64,000 nt of DNA from an uncultured Lachnospiraceae bacterium. GTDB lineage: Bacteria; Bacillota; Clostridia; Lachnospirales; Lachnospiraceae. This document shows, in pieces, positions 43,695 through 51,958 of this stretch; the stretch's first letter is position 1; each line of letters begins with the position of its first letter. The stretch covers positions 1-64,000 of the forward strand of contig CAJTTZ010000006.1 in NCBI GenBank assembly GCA_910579505.1. The letters are read 5' to 3'. The notes under the pieces are model-generated. The model was not told the DNA's origin, searched no databases, and saw only the letters and a list, made by a program, of their open reading frames with translations. The position numbers were made by a program, and so were the translations under genes.

Positions 43695-44171
43695 ATGGCA
43701 GATCCGATTCTTTACCGCAAGAGACTGATTCCGGAGGAATGCGTCCTGTTAAAAGACGACAGGCTTCTTTACCGCGACGAAGAAATCATTGTGACTGCCT
43801 GGAACACCCTGAAACCCCGAAAAGACCTGCATCATGGTCTCTCCTGCTACTATCTGCGGGAGGGCATAAAAGTGAGCCGTTTTTATGATGAAAACGGCTC
43901 GCTTCTGTATTGGTACTGCGATATTGTAGATTACGACCATGACGTCAAAACCGACACCTATATTATTACCGATCTGCTGGCGGATGTCATCATTTACCCC
44001 GACGGATTTGTGAAAGTCGTGGATATCGACGAGCTTGCCACCGCCAAAGAGGCGGGCCTCCTAACCGATGCCATGCTGAAAAAGGCTCTGCTGACCCTCA
44101 ACCGCCTGCTGCAGATCATTTATGACGGCGGGTTTGAGAAGCTGCAGGAGCCGCTGGAGCGGTATGCGTAA
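43695..44171 (+). CDS. DUF402-domain protein
   Basis: 158 residues, a beta-barrel protein of the DUF402/FomD-like group. VSRFYDENGSLLYWYCDIVDY and ITDLLADVIIYPDGFVKVVDIDEL are the conserved core, with metal-binding acidic residues. Characterised relatives are nucleoside di-/triphosphatases; the substrate here is unknown. It has a GAGGGGG site and stands alone between opposite-strand genes. Confidence 0.8.
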   Translation: MADPILYRKRLIPEECVLLKDDRLLYRDEEIIVTAWNTLKPRKDLHHGLSCYYLREGIKVSRFYDENGSLLYWYCDIVDYDHDVKTDTYIITDLLADVIIYPDGFVKVVDIDELATAKEAGLLTDAMLKKALLTLNRLLQIIYDGGFEKLQEPLERYA

Positions 44172-44212
44172 TCCGCCGTGCTGATTCGTCCTGCTTTTGC
44201 ACGGCTCAATGC

Positions 44213-45412
44213 TTAATAGAAAATATGCCCCCCAATCCTGTACTTGGGATTGATTCCGTCCACGGGCGTCCTGAAATAAACGCAGCCGCCTACGTTGGTA
44301 GTGCCGCCCATAACTTCGTCCGCCGCCTGATAGCAGCTTGACGTGGCCCTGCCCTCCGCAAGCGCAAGCGCGAGACGTCCGCTCGCCACGGGGGAAAACT
44401 GCCCCGACTGGTAGATCACTCCTGTTACCGTGTCAGGATATACCGAGCTCAACACTCTGTTAATCACAACTGAACCGACGGCAACCTGCCCGCTGTAGGA
44501 CTCGCCGCCCGCCTCACAGTAAATCAGGTTCGCCAGAAGATATCTGTCCCCCTCAGCAAAACTTACCTCCGAAATATCACGCCAGCTTGACTGTGCCGCC
44601 AGCTCCGCCATACGCATTTCTTCCGCCAGCTTGGCGCGGAGAGCGGACAATTCCTCCTCCTGCTCCTTGAGCTGCTGCTCGTAGGCAAGAGCCGCCGCCT
44701 CGGCCTCGGAAATCTGGTTCGCCGTAGCGTTCAGGTTGCTTGCCGTCTGGCTGACAAGCCCGGAAACACGTCCCTGTTCCGCCACAACCTTCACTTTAAA
44801 TTCCCCCAGCTCTTCCCTGTTTTGCTCCTGCTCCTTCTTTGCGAGTTCCAGTTCCTCCTGCTTCTGTTCCATTGCCGCCTGTGCGGCTTTATACTCGTCG
44901 AGCACTTTTTTCTGATACGCGGAAAGCTGCTCGACATACTCATTTTTATTCAGGAAATCCGACAGACTTCCCGAGGAAAAGAACAATTCCATGTAGAGAT
45001 TGCTGCTGCGCTCATAGGTAAACTGAATCTGCTTTTTCATGGTGGCGTACTGCTCATCTTTCAAGGCAATCGCCTCCGCCAGCTCCTCCTCCACCTGGGC
45101 AATCTGCTTTTCCAGATCGTCAATCTCCTCCTCCTTGTCAGCAATCTGCTCTTCCAGGTCGTTCAGGTTGTTGCTTACCTGTGTGAGTTCCGTATTCAGC
45201 GTAGAAAGCGCGCCCTGCAGGGAACTGTGCTGTTCGTTCAGTCCCTCCAGTTTCTCTTCCGTCTCATCCAGTTTTCCCTCTGTCTCTTCCCGCTGCTGCT
45301 CCGCTTTCCTTATCTGCTGCCTGGTCTCCTCCGTTGCCTGCACGGAGAGCGGCATAAAGCCGCAAAGCAGAACAAGCGCCATACAGGCTGCCGCTCTTCG
45401 TTTCCTTTCCAT
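44213..45412 (-). CDS. Secreted coiled-coil protein with SleB-type hydrolase domain
   Basis: 399 residues. A signal peptide (MERKRRAAACMALVLLCGF..., cut near VQA) is followed by a long coiled coil (about 30-280, PcsB/CwlO-like, rich in Glu/Gln), then a SleB/CwlJ 'hydrolase 2' domain (about 300-399, LLANLIYCEAGGESYSGQVAVG, Glu catalytic). The family cleaves peptidoglycan, often in spore cortex or cell separation. ATG 45412 follows GGAGG at 5 nt. Confidence 0.85.
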   Translation of the reverse strand: MERKRRAAACMALVLLCGFMPLSVQATEETRQQIRKAEQQREETEGKLDETEEKLEGLNEQHSSLQGALSTLNTELTQVSNNLNDLEEQIADKEEEIDDLEKQIAQVEEELAEAIALKDEQYATMKKQIQFTYERSSNLYMELFFSSGSLSDFLNKNEYVEQLSAYQKKVLDEYKAAQAAMEQKQEELELAKKEQEQNREELGEFKVKVVAEQGRVSGLVSQTASNLNATANQISEAEAAALAYEQQLKEQEEELSALRAKLAEEMRMAELAAQSSWRDISEVSFAEGDRYLLANLIYCEAGGESYSGQVAVGSVVINRVLSSVYPDTVTGVIYQSGQFSPVASGRLALALAEGRATSSCYQAADEVMGGTTNVGGCVYFRTPVDGINPKYRIGGHIFY

Positions 45413-45424
45413 ACTTTCCTCCAT

Positions 45425-45544
45425 GCCGGAGCTTTCTGCGAAGGCACGCGCCGAGAATCTTAAATTCTCGGCTGCGATTCCGAGTTTATGGCTCCGGCAC
45501 AAACTCGAGATTGAAAAATCAGCACATCAGTGTGATTTTTCAAT
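45425..45544. repeat. Nested inverted repeats between rpiB and the SleB-type gene
   Basis: An outer pair GCCGGAGC (45425-45432) with GCTCCGGC (45491-45498) encloses GCCGAGAAT with ATTCTCGGC. CGAGTTT (45481) can pair with AAACTCG (45501). A further 12-bp stem, ATTGAAAAATCA with TGATTTTTCAAT, at about 45510-45544 probably terminates rpiB. The arms can swap partners. Confidence 0.65.
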
Positions 45545-45557
45545 CATTTCTCCTAAC

Positions 45558-45989
45558 CTAACAGTTCTCAATTAAATCCACACGTCTCTGATGCCTCTCC
45601 CCGTGGGAAAAGGGCGTGTCCAGAAAAATGTCCACGATATCGAGCGCTACCATTTCCCCGATAATCGCCGCTCCCATGGCAAGCACATTGGCGTCGTTGT
45701 GCTCCCTTGTCAGTCTTGCGGACACCGGGTCGCCGCAGAGCGCGCATCTGATTCCTTTTACTTTGTTCGCCGTCATGGAGATACCAATCCCTGTGGTGCA
45801 GATTACAATGCCTCTGTCACATTCTCCTGAGGCTACCGCCTTTGCCACCGCCGCACCGAATACCGGATAATCGCAGGAACTTTTGTCCGGGCAGCCAAAG
45901 TCCTTGTACTCTAACCCCCGTTCTTTCAAATGTGCCATCACCTTCTGTCTCAAATCATATCCGCCGTGGTCACTTCCGATTGCAATCAT
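45558..45989 (-). CDS. rpiB: Ribose-5-phosphate isomerase B
   Basis: 143 residues of the RpiB/LacAB family, interconverting ribose-5-phosphate and ribulose-5-phosphate. It has MIAIGSDHGGYDLR, the active-site CTTGIG loop with its Cys, and NDANVLAMG. Some members act on allose-6-phosphate or are LacAB subunits; the single-gene arrangement favours RpiB. Confidence 0.9.
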   Translation of the reverse strand: MIAIGSDHGGYDLRQKVMAHLKERGLEYKDFGCPDKSSCDYPVFGAAVAKAVASGECDRGIVICTTGIGISMTANKVKGIRCALCGDPVSARLTREHNDANVLAMGAAIIGEMVALDIVDIFLDTPFSHGERHQRRVDLIENC

Positions 45990-46088
45990 GTCTCCCTCTC
46001 TTTCCGAAGCGCCGCAAAGCCGCGCCTCCTGTAAATTATTTTGCTGTAACCATTATATATCACCGCTGCCACATAAAATCGGAACAGC

Positions 46089-47141
46089 TCATTTCAGCTC
46101 AATCACCCTGTGTCCGGCCGCCTTTAGCAGCCGGTTCATTACTGCCTGCGAAACGCCTTCCCCGTCGAAACTCTCCGAATAAATCAGCTCCACGCCCTCA
46201 TCGTCAAACTCCCGCAGAATGCGGTACAGCCCTTTCGCAGCTGCCACCGCGTCCGTTCTCTTTCCAACGCTGCGGGACACATTCGCCCTGTAACGGGCAA
46301 GCGTTTCATCCGTTGCGATAACACCCGTTTTTTTATTATCCTGCCGTCCCTTCTCAAGACGCTCATTGATATAATTCGTCACTGCCTCAGCAGCCCCTTT
46401 GACGATTACCAGTTCGCCCTCCGGCGCGTAATGACGGTACTTCATGCCCGGCGCTTTCGGGGCTTGTCCACTGTCAGCGCAAAAGAGCGTCCCATCCTCC
46501 TCCACACATCCCAGCTTCTGCCGTAGCATTTCCCCTGTGATAAAACCGGGTCTTAGTATTGTAGGCGGTTCCACCGTCAGATCCACAATCGTGGATTCCA
46601 GTCCAAGGGTAGCATCGCCGCCGTCCAGTATCATCTCTATCCTGCCATCCATGTCCTGCGCGACGTATGACGCGCGGGTAGGGCTCGGTCTGCCGGAACG
46701 ATTGGCGCTTGGTGCCGCCACATAGCCGCCCGCCGCCCGGATAAACGACAGCGCTACCCCATCGGAGGGCATACGCACCGCCACCGTGTCAAGTCCGCCT
46801 GTCGTCTCCTTCGGCACCATATCCGATTTTTCCATAATCATGGTAAGCGGTCCCGGCCAGAAAGCGTCCGCCAGCTTCTTTGCCGTCTCCGGCACGCTCT
46901 TTACAATGGCGGGCAAAGCTTCCATATCCGCAATATGTACAATCAGCGGGTTGTCGGAAGGTCTGCCTTTGGCCTCGTATATTTTTCTGGAGGAAGCCGG
47001 ATTCAGCGCATCTCCCCCCAGACCGTAGACCGTCTCTGTGGGAAACGCGACCAATCCGCCGGATTTAATGATTTCACCCGCCTCCCGGATCGAAACCATG
47101 TCCTTATGCTGTTCGTCTATTTGGATTACTTTTGTATCCAC
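46089..47141 (-). CDS. Threonylcarbamoyl-AMP synthase (Sua5 type)
   Basis: 350 residues from a GTG start with AAGGTG. YrdC domain (about 10-205, FPTETVYGLGGDALN and SANRSGRPSPT) plus C-terminal Sua5 domain (about 220-345). It makes the threonylcarbamoyl-adenylate precursor of t6A in tRNAs reading ANN codons. Full-length Sua5 form. Confidence 0.93.
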   Translation of the reverse strand: MDTKVIQIDEQHKDMVSIREAGEIIKSGGLVAFPTETVYGLGGDALNPASSRKIYEAKGRPSDNPLIVHIADMEALPAIVKSVPETAKKLADAFWPGPLTMIMEKSDMVPKETTGGLDTVAVRMPSDGVALSFIRAAGGYVAAPSANRSGRPSPTRASYVAQDMDGRIEMILDGGDATLGLESTIVDLTVEPPTILRPGFITGEMLRQKLGCVEEDGTLFCADSGQAPKAPGMKYRHYAPEGELVIVKGAAEAVTNYINERLEKGRQDNKKTGVIATDETLARYRANVSRSVGKRTDAVAAAKGLYRILREFDDEGVELIYSESFDGEGVSQAVMNRLLKAAGHRVIELK

Positions 47142-47174
47142 AACCGCTGCACCTTTTCCGCTTCCCAGCCGTAT

Positions 47175-47903
47175 TTACTCTGCCGCATTCAGGTAATTCA
47201 ATATCGCAAGGTGGATCGCCCATGCCGTCTTCTCCTGATAAATCTCCGAGGACAGCTTCTGCGCTTCCTCATAGTTGGAAAGGAAACCGCATTCTACGAT
47301 CACTATGGGCGACGACGTCTTTTTCAAAAGATAATAACTGTTATTTGCCTTCGCCTGTCTTGCGTTATCCGGGTCGATCTGCTCGGCAAGCACCCGCTGC
47401 ATACGCTCCGCAATCTCCTTGCTCCCCTGACTGCCCTCATAGTAGAAGACCTGCGCGCCATGGACATACTCCTCGTGGTAGCTGTTCTGGTGAATGCTCA
47501 CCGTCAATGCCGGTTTCTTCTCCTCGATCAGCGCCACACGGTTTTTCATGTCCTGCACTTTCTTGTTGGAGACATTCTCGTCATAAAGTCCGGCGTCGTC
47601 TTCCCTTGTGAGCACCACATCCACATCCGCCGCCGCAAGGAACATGGCCAGCTTTTTTGCTATTTTTAAATTGATGTCCTTTTCCAGGCTGCCGTCCACG
47701 CCCACTTTGCCCGGATCGGCGCCGCCGTGTCCGGCGTCTATGACCACGCACGGCTTTTCCTTCCCCTCTTTGTCCGTCAGGACCCGGTCCGAGGACACCA
47801 TACGTGCTCCGCCCCGCAAGGCAAATCCAAATGCCGCAAGCAGCAATAGAATCAGCCCTCTTCTGACAGCCTTGTCATATTTTGCCGATTTTTCTTTCTT
47901 CAT
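47175..47903 (-). CDS. cwlD: N-acetylmuramoyl-L-alanine amidase, CwlD-like
   Basis: 242 residues with one N-terminal membrane anchor (about 15-35). Amidase_3 motifs are AGHGGADPG (zinc His), the Glu in LEKDIN, SIHQNSYH and VECGFLSNYEE. The GAQVFYYEGS...KANNSYYLL layout matches CwlD, which makes muramic-delta-lactam in spore cortex. The exact paralogue is less sure than the activity. Confidence 0.75.
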   Translation of the reverse strand: MKKEKSAKYDKAVRRGLILLLLAAFGFALRGGARMVSSDRVLTDKEGKEKPCVVIDAGHGGADPGKVGVDGSLEKDINLKIAKKLAMFLAAADVDVVLTREDDAGLYDENVSNKKVQDMKNRVALIEEKKPALTVSIHQNSYHEEYVHGAQVFYYEGSQGSKEIAERMQRVLAEQIDPDNARQAKANNSYYLLKKTSSPIVIVECGFLSNYEEAQKLSSEIYQEKTAWAIHLAILNYLNAAE

Positions 47904-48039
47904 TTTCCACCCAAACCGACATCCATTTTCCTGCCGCACGGCAAGATGCGGATTCGGCTCCGCCGATATGCGTCTTAGTGCATATATATGAAGAAACAGG
48001 GCAAAAGATAACTTCCGTATCGAATTCCCCGCCGCAGAC

Positions 48040-49749
48040 TTACGACTGATTCATGTATTCTTCTATCACATCCCAGATGTCCGCCGTCTCAAAACCGAGC
48101 CGCCATGCCGCCACACCCGCGATCTCGTACTTTTCCATAATATTTAACTTCACCTTGATGGACTCCGCGTCCTCAAGCCACACCTGACAGAGTCTGTCCC
48201 CGTCCTGAAATTCCCCATAATTCTGACAGGTTACCTCGTCCCAGCGTGTAGCGATTCCATGGTCCGCCACATAGGTCTGCGCCATTTCCATTCCCACCGC
48301 CTGGCTGCTTACGCCGTCAGCCCCGGTTTCCCAGATTCTCGTATAGAAAGGAAGCGCGTTAATCACTTTTTCCTTCGGCACATCCGTCACCGTGTTTTCG
48401 ATGCCCTTCTCCACGAAGTTGATGGATGCGACGCTCCCCGCCTCGTCGCTGCCGTTATAGTGCTCGTCATATCCCATGATAATGACATAATCCGCCACCA
48501 CGCCCTGCTCTGCACGGTCGTAATGGTCCGTATGGTTCATCGGCACATAATTGTCCACCGAAAGCACAATGCCATACTTTCTGCACGGAATGGACAGCTC
48601 CCTGATAAACTGGATGAAGGGTTCCCCCGCATCCAGACTCACATTCTCAAAATCAATATTCAGCCCGTCCAGATTGTATTCCCGAACCGCCGCAAAAAGC
48701 TGTAAAATCAAATGCCGCCTGTTGGACGTCTTTCCAAGCACCGTGTAAAGATCCACGTCCACACTGTCCACATTACCCACCAGCGCCCAGACTTCCAGCC
48801 CCATCCCGTGCGCCCTGTCCACATAATCGGCCGTCGCAAAACTGCTGAAGCCGCCCTCGTTGCCTGTCAGGGTAAACCAAGTCGGTGAAATCACGTTAAG
48901 CCCCTTAGTCCGCGCCACAGTCTCATCCAGCGTATCATTGCCTCCCGTTCCGCCAATCACATGCCAGCCCAGATTGATCTTATAATCCCGGGTGTTCGCC
49001 TTATACTCCGGTTCCACATAATCCGTCACAGGGACAGGCTCCTCCTCCGTCTTTTCCTCCAGTTTTTTGTTCTCCACATAGCCGATAATGGAATCCTGCG
49101 TCTTTACCTTCGTCCATGTTTCCATTTCTTCTAATATAATCACCTTGTCTCCCGCCGAAACATCTGTCAGGATATCACTCTTGATGCCGCCCTGATAACG
49201 CACCTGCGTATCCTTTGTGACGGACGCAACCTGCCGCTTGTCCCACGCGGTATAAATCTGCATATGATTCGGTTCCGTAAAAAGCTCGTAGGAAAAATTC
49301 GCGTATTTTTTCACATAGTCCGCCGCAATATAGAGCGTCTCCCCTTCATACCGGGAAATGGTATAGTCATAGCTTTCGTCGCTCTCCATAAAATCCGCGT
49401 CATAGCCGGTGACCGTACCCGTACCGATCACATTCACATAAACCATATCCGGCGTTGTGTAGAGAAGGCTGTTTTCCGACTTGTCCTCATAAAACCTGTC
49501 GTTAAAATATCTGTGCACGGTAGCCAGGTCAAAATAGCATATATTGTCAAATATTTTCGCACGCGCTTCTATCTGTTCATCCTGCAAAATAATAGGGACG
49601 TCGTTCTCCCCTGCATTGCCAAAATATTCCGTCAAATCTGCCCTCTCTTTGGAATAGGAATATTTTTCGAGCAGCTTCGCCCCAAAGCCCACCGCGCCAA
49701 TCAATATAATAAGGACAACCGCGACTATCACCGGGATTACTTTTTTCAT
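48040..49749 (-). CDS. GH18-family glycosidase with SH3-like domain
   Basis: 569 residues. One membrane anchor (about 4-26), a copper-amine-oxidase-N-like region (about 45-180), an SH3b-like domain (about 190-235), then a GH18 barrel. The GH18 signature DGLNIDFENV keeps the catalytic Glu. It is probably a cell-wall or spore-associated N-acetylglucosaminidase facing outward; YaaH/SleL-like germination enzymes have related architecture. Confidence 0.85.
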   Translation of the reverse strand: MKKVIPVIVAVVLIILIGAVGFGAKLLEKYSYSKERADLTEYFGNAGENDVPIILQDEQIEARAKIFDNICYFDLATVHRYFNDRFYEDKSENSLLYTTPDMVYVNVIGTGTVTGYDADFMESDESYDYTISRYEGETLYIAADYVKKYANFSYELFTEPNHMQIYTAWDKRQVASVTKDTQVRYQGGIKSDILTDVSAGDKVIILEEMETWTKVKTQDSIIGYVENKKLEEKTEEEPVPVTDYVEPEYKANTRDYKINLGWHVIGGTGGNDTLDETVARTKGLNVISPTWFTLTGNEGGFSSFATADYVDRAHGMGLEVWALVGNVDSVDVDLYTVLGKTSNRRHLILQLFAAVREYNLDGLNIDFENVSLDAGEPFIQFIRELSIPCRKYGIVLSVDNYVPMNHTDHYDRAEQGVVADYVIIMGYDEHYNGSDEAGSVASINFVEKGIENTVTDVPKEKVINALPFYTRIWETGADGVSSQAVGMEMAQTYVADHGIATRWDEVTCQNYGEFQDGDRLCQVWLEDAESIKVKLNIMEKYEIAGVAAWRLGFETADIWDVIEEYMNQS

Positions 49750-49774
49750 TTGTCCAGCTCCTTTTTGACCGTCT

Positions 49775-49867
49775 GTAGTAAACGCCGACCAGGCAGGGAA
49801 GCTTTCCCTTTCCTGCCCGCCGCGTTCACTACGATTATAACAAACTATTCCCTTGCAGTCATTAGTT
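49775..49867 (-). promoter_or_regulatory. Promoter and stable leader hairpin of the GH18 gene
   Basis: On the minus strand TATAAT lies just upstream (plus 49834-49840), with a weak TGACT-like -35. The transcript would begin at a long imperfect hairpin: GTAGTGAACGC pairs with GCGTTTACTAC, with GGCAGG...CCTGCC inside (49775-49832). One arm difference forms a G-U pair only in the minus-strand RNA, which fits an RNA role. AAAGGAG follows before the ATG. Confidence 0.5.
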
Positions 49868-50152
49868 TTTTTCAGGCAGTGCCATTGTCACATAGCGGGA
49901 AACCTCCCGAATCCAACGTAATGACAGGCTCTCTTATGCCGTCCCCCAAAAGGATTAACAAAAAAACTATAAAATAACTCAACCGTGATATACTAACGGC
50001 ATATGATATAGGAGGGCGGAAATAGTTCTGAAGATGACTCTGACATGCAAATGAATTTGAAAAATATCTGTATAACCTACTCATTCCTTGTGAATTATAT
50101 TTTGTGTACCAAAGGAAACTCTTAAGAATTAACCCGGCGCTTAGATGGGAAT

Positions 50153-50281
50153 AAGATATGGTCTCTGACAAGGCACATAGCCCATAAGACTGCCTCCGCC
50201 AAAAGATAACGGCAAAGACACAGATGTTATTTAATTAATTTCGCATGCCTCCTTTCCCTGCGGATTATCAGAGACATCTTG
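50153..50281 (-). ncRNA. Candidate structured RNA, class unknown
   Basis: On the minus strand AAGAT + GTCTCTGA (50281 downward) pairs with TCAGAGAC + AUCUU (ending 50153) with one 3-nt bulge, giving a 13-bp closing helix 129 nt apart. Inside are UCCGC/GCGGA, AUAAC/GUUAU and GGCA/UGCC. The RNA would begin at the predicted start site. I do not recognise it as a known riboswitch, 6S, SRP, RNase P or tmRNA. Confidence 0.4.
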
Positions 50282-50288
50282 TAGTTAA

Positions 50289-50318
50289 ATTATAGCCATA
50301 ATCTGACAGGAATTGCAA
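50289..50318 (-). promoter_or_regulatory. Promoter of the candidate structured RNA
   Basis: On the minus strand TTGCAA, 18 nt, TATAAT (perfect -10). Confidence 0.5.
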
Positions 50319-50365
50319 GCATTTTCTAAAATTATTAAAATTTTTTAAACACTTATCGCGCACTA

Positions 50366-50395
50366 TTGACTAAAACCGACCTCTGGGATTAAGAT
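50366..50395 (+). promoter_or_regulatory. Promoter of mecA
   Basis: TTGACT, 18 nt, TAAGAT, about 80 nt before the mecA ATG. Confidence 0.5.
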
Positions 50396-50474
50396 ACACT
50401 TAACTTAAGACATGCGGAGAAGCTTCTCTGCATAAACGTTATCATTATTTTAATAGAAGGAAGCGAACAACAAT

Positions 50475-51239
50475 ATGAAAATAGAAAAAGTGAATGAACA
50501 GCAAATCCGCTGTACCCTCACAAGAGAAGATCTGCTGAACAGAGAATTAAAGATCAGCGAGCTCGCTTATGGTACAGAGAAGGCAAAAAGCCTTTTCCGT
50601 GACCTGATGCAGCAGGCGGCATACGAATGCGGCTTTGAAGCGGAAGACATCCCGCTTATGATCGAGGCAATCCCCTTAAATGCCGAGTGCATTGTACTGA
50701 TTGTCACAAAAGTGGAGGATCCCGAAGAGCTGGATACCCGCTTCGCCAAGTTTGCCCCCTCCGTTCATGACGATGACTTTGAAATGGAAGAAACCGAGGA
50801 TAACGAAGCACTCATGGAGGCTTTTGCCGACAGTGCGGACGAGGTTCTTAATCTCCTGCGCCGGATGAACGGCACCGAAGAGTCATCCCCGTCCCCGAAG
50901 AATCCGCATAGGGAAAAAGCGCAGCCCGCTCTTCCCAGCCGTGAAAAATTGACGAGCCGCCTTTTCTCCTTCCGTTCCCTGCGCGAAGTGAGCAGACTTG
51001 CCCGCGTGATCGGCACCTGCCGAAGCGCCAACACCTTATACAAGGACGAGGCCGGCGGCAATTATCTGCTGCTGGTCGCTCCAGACGAGATGGAGACCGC
51101 GGATTTTAACCGCATCTGCAGCCTGATCTCAGAATATGGCAGACCCGAGAAAACATTAATCTCTGCAAAGGCATATCTGGAAGAGCACTTTGAACCGCTG
51201 ATCAAAGACAGCGCGTTAGAAACGCTTTCGCAGATTTAA
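50475..51239 (+). CDS. mecA: Adaptor protein MecA
   Basis: 254 residues. N-terminal substrate-binding part (MKIEKVNEQQIRCTLTREDL), an acidic linker (about 98-120), and a C-terminal ClpC-binding domain (FSFRSLREVSRLARV). MecA targets proteins to ClpCP. GAAGGAA precedes the ATG. Both conserved halves are present at normal length. Confidence 0.9.
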   Translation: MKIEKVNEQQIRCTLTREDLLNRELKISELAYGTEKAKSLFRDLMQQAAYECGFEAEDIPLMIEAIPLNAECIVLIVTKVEDPEELDTRFAKFAPSVHDDDFEMEETEDNEALMEAFADSADEVLNLLRRMNGTEESSPSPKNPHREKAQPALPSREKLTSRLFSFRSLREVSRLARVIGTCRSANTLYKDEAGGNYLLLVAPDEMETADFNRICSLISEYGRPEKTLISAKAYLEEHFEPLIKDSALETLSQI

Positions 51240-51311
51240 AACCAAATGTCCTGCGTTTCCCTTACACGCTTTGGTTTACACAGCTGCGGCTTCCTTTTAC
51301 ACCAATTATAA

Positions 51312-51356
51312 AAATCCCACACGGTCCTCTGAATTTCAGAAAACAGTGTGGGATTT
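51312..51356. terminator. Bidirectional terminator between mecA and the DUF1858 gene
   Basis: AAATCCCACAC (51312-51322) pairs with GTGTGGGATTT (51346-51356), with an inner TCTGAA/TTCAGA stem and T-rich tracts on both sides. Confidence 0.85.
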
Positions 51357-51398
51357 ATTTTGCCGCTGATTCGCTCCGCCGGTCCTGTACGGCCGAGT

Positions 51399-51590
51399 TT
51401 AAACCGCCGCGATCTTCGCCATCAGGTCGTCCGCATCAATGCCGTGCACCATAGCCGCCTCCTCCAAGGTCTCCCCCTGCGCTGAAGGACAGCCGAGACA
51501 GTGCATGCCGATCTCCAAAAGCACGGGCGCAATATCCGGATTGATTCTGAGAGCTTCTCCTATCGTTGTGTTCTTTGTAATATCAGCCAT
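51399..51590 (-). CDS. DUF1858-domain protein
   Basis: 63 residues. The family's helical fold with LEIGMHCLGCPSAQGETLEEAA, including a CxxC, is plain. Members are linked to hybrid-cluster and redox proteins, but the function is unknown. ATG 51590 has GGAGG at 8 nt; the ATG upstream at 51605 overlaps that site and is not used. Confidence 0.85.
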   Translation of the reverse strand: MADITKNTTIGEALRINPDIAPVLLEIGMHCLGCPSAQGETLEEAAMVHGIDADDLMAKIAAV

Positions 51591-51958
51591 TTTATTCTCC
51601 TCCATATCTTCATTCTGCCATAGCATCTGATAAAATATACATTAGTTTTCATTACCAGATATGATTATAGAGGAAAGCCCCCGTGCCGTCAAGCGGGAAG
51701 CCTTTTTTAAGATAATGCGGTTAACAGAATGCACACGCAAACGCCCAATCCACATTATTGCATTTTTCACAAAATTTTCATTCTTTTTTTGGCATTTGTA
51801 TGAGAAAAAGAACAAAGGTCGTCTTGACTGTGATTCGACACATGGCATATAATATTCTTACCGATTCAGAGTGATGCACAGCGGTTGTGCATGATTCCGA
51901 ATGTAATCATTTCACAGTTACTTTATTAAAAATTTTAAAATAGGAGGTTGGTACAAAA
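51591..51958 (+). promoter_or_regulatory. Upstream region of the PFL locus with promoter and leader hairpin
   Basis: TTGACT (51824-51829), 18 nt, TATAAT (51848-51853) is a strong promoter. The leader then carries ATGCACA/TGTGCAT (51874-51892, 5-nt loop) and AGGAGG at 51942-51947. No gene is seen; the 51660-51800 part is AT-rich. Confidence 0.7.

Larger units (their letters stand above)
49868..50474. other. Long intergenic region before mecA
   Basis: About 600 bp without a convincing gene. Its right half holds a minus-strand promoter with a candidate structured RNA and a + strand promoter of mecA, listed separately. 49868-50150 is AT-rich, with a hairpin TTCCTT (50084-50089) / AAGGAA (50112-50117). 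Confidence 0.5.

Noticed and set aside
49872..50171. 99-residue minus-strand ORF
   Set aside because: It has no ribosome-binding site, starts at TTG inside the closing helix of the candidate RNA and has low-complexity content.
50011..50200. 6S RNA on the + strand (GGAGG/CCTCC closing pair about 190 nt apart)
   Set aside because: The closing helix is short and no good promoter precedes it; the minus-strand structure is better supported.
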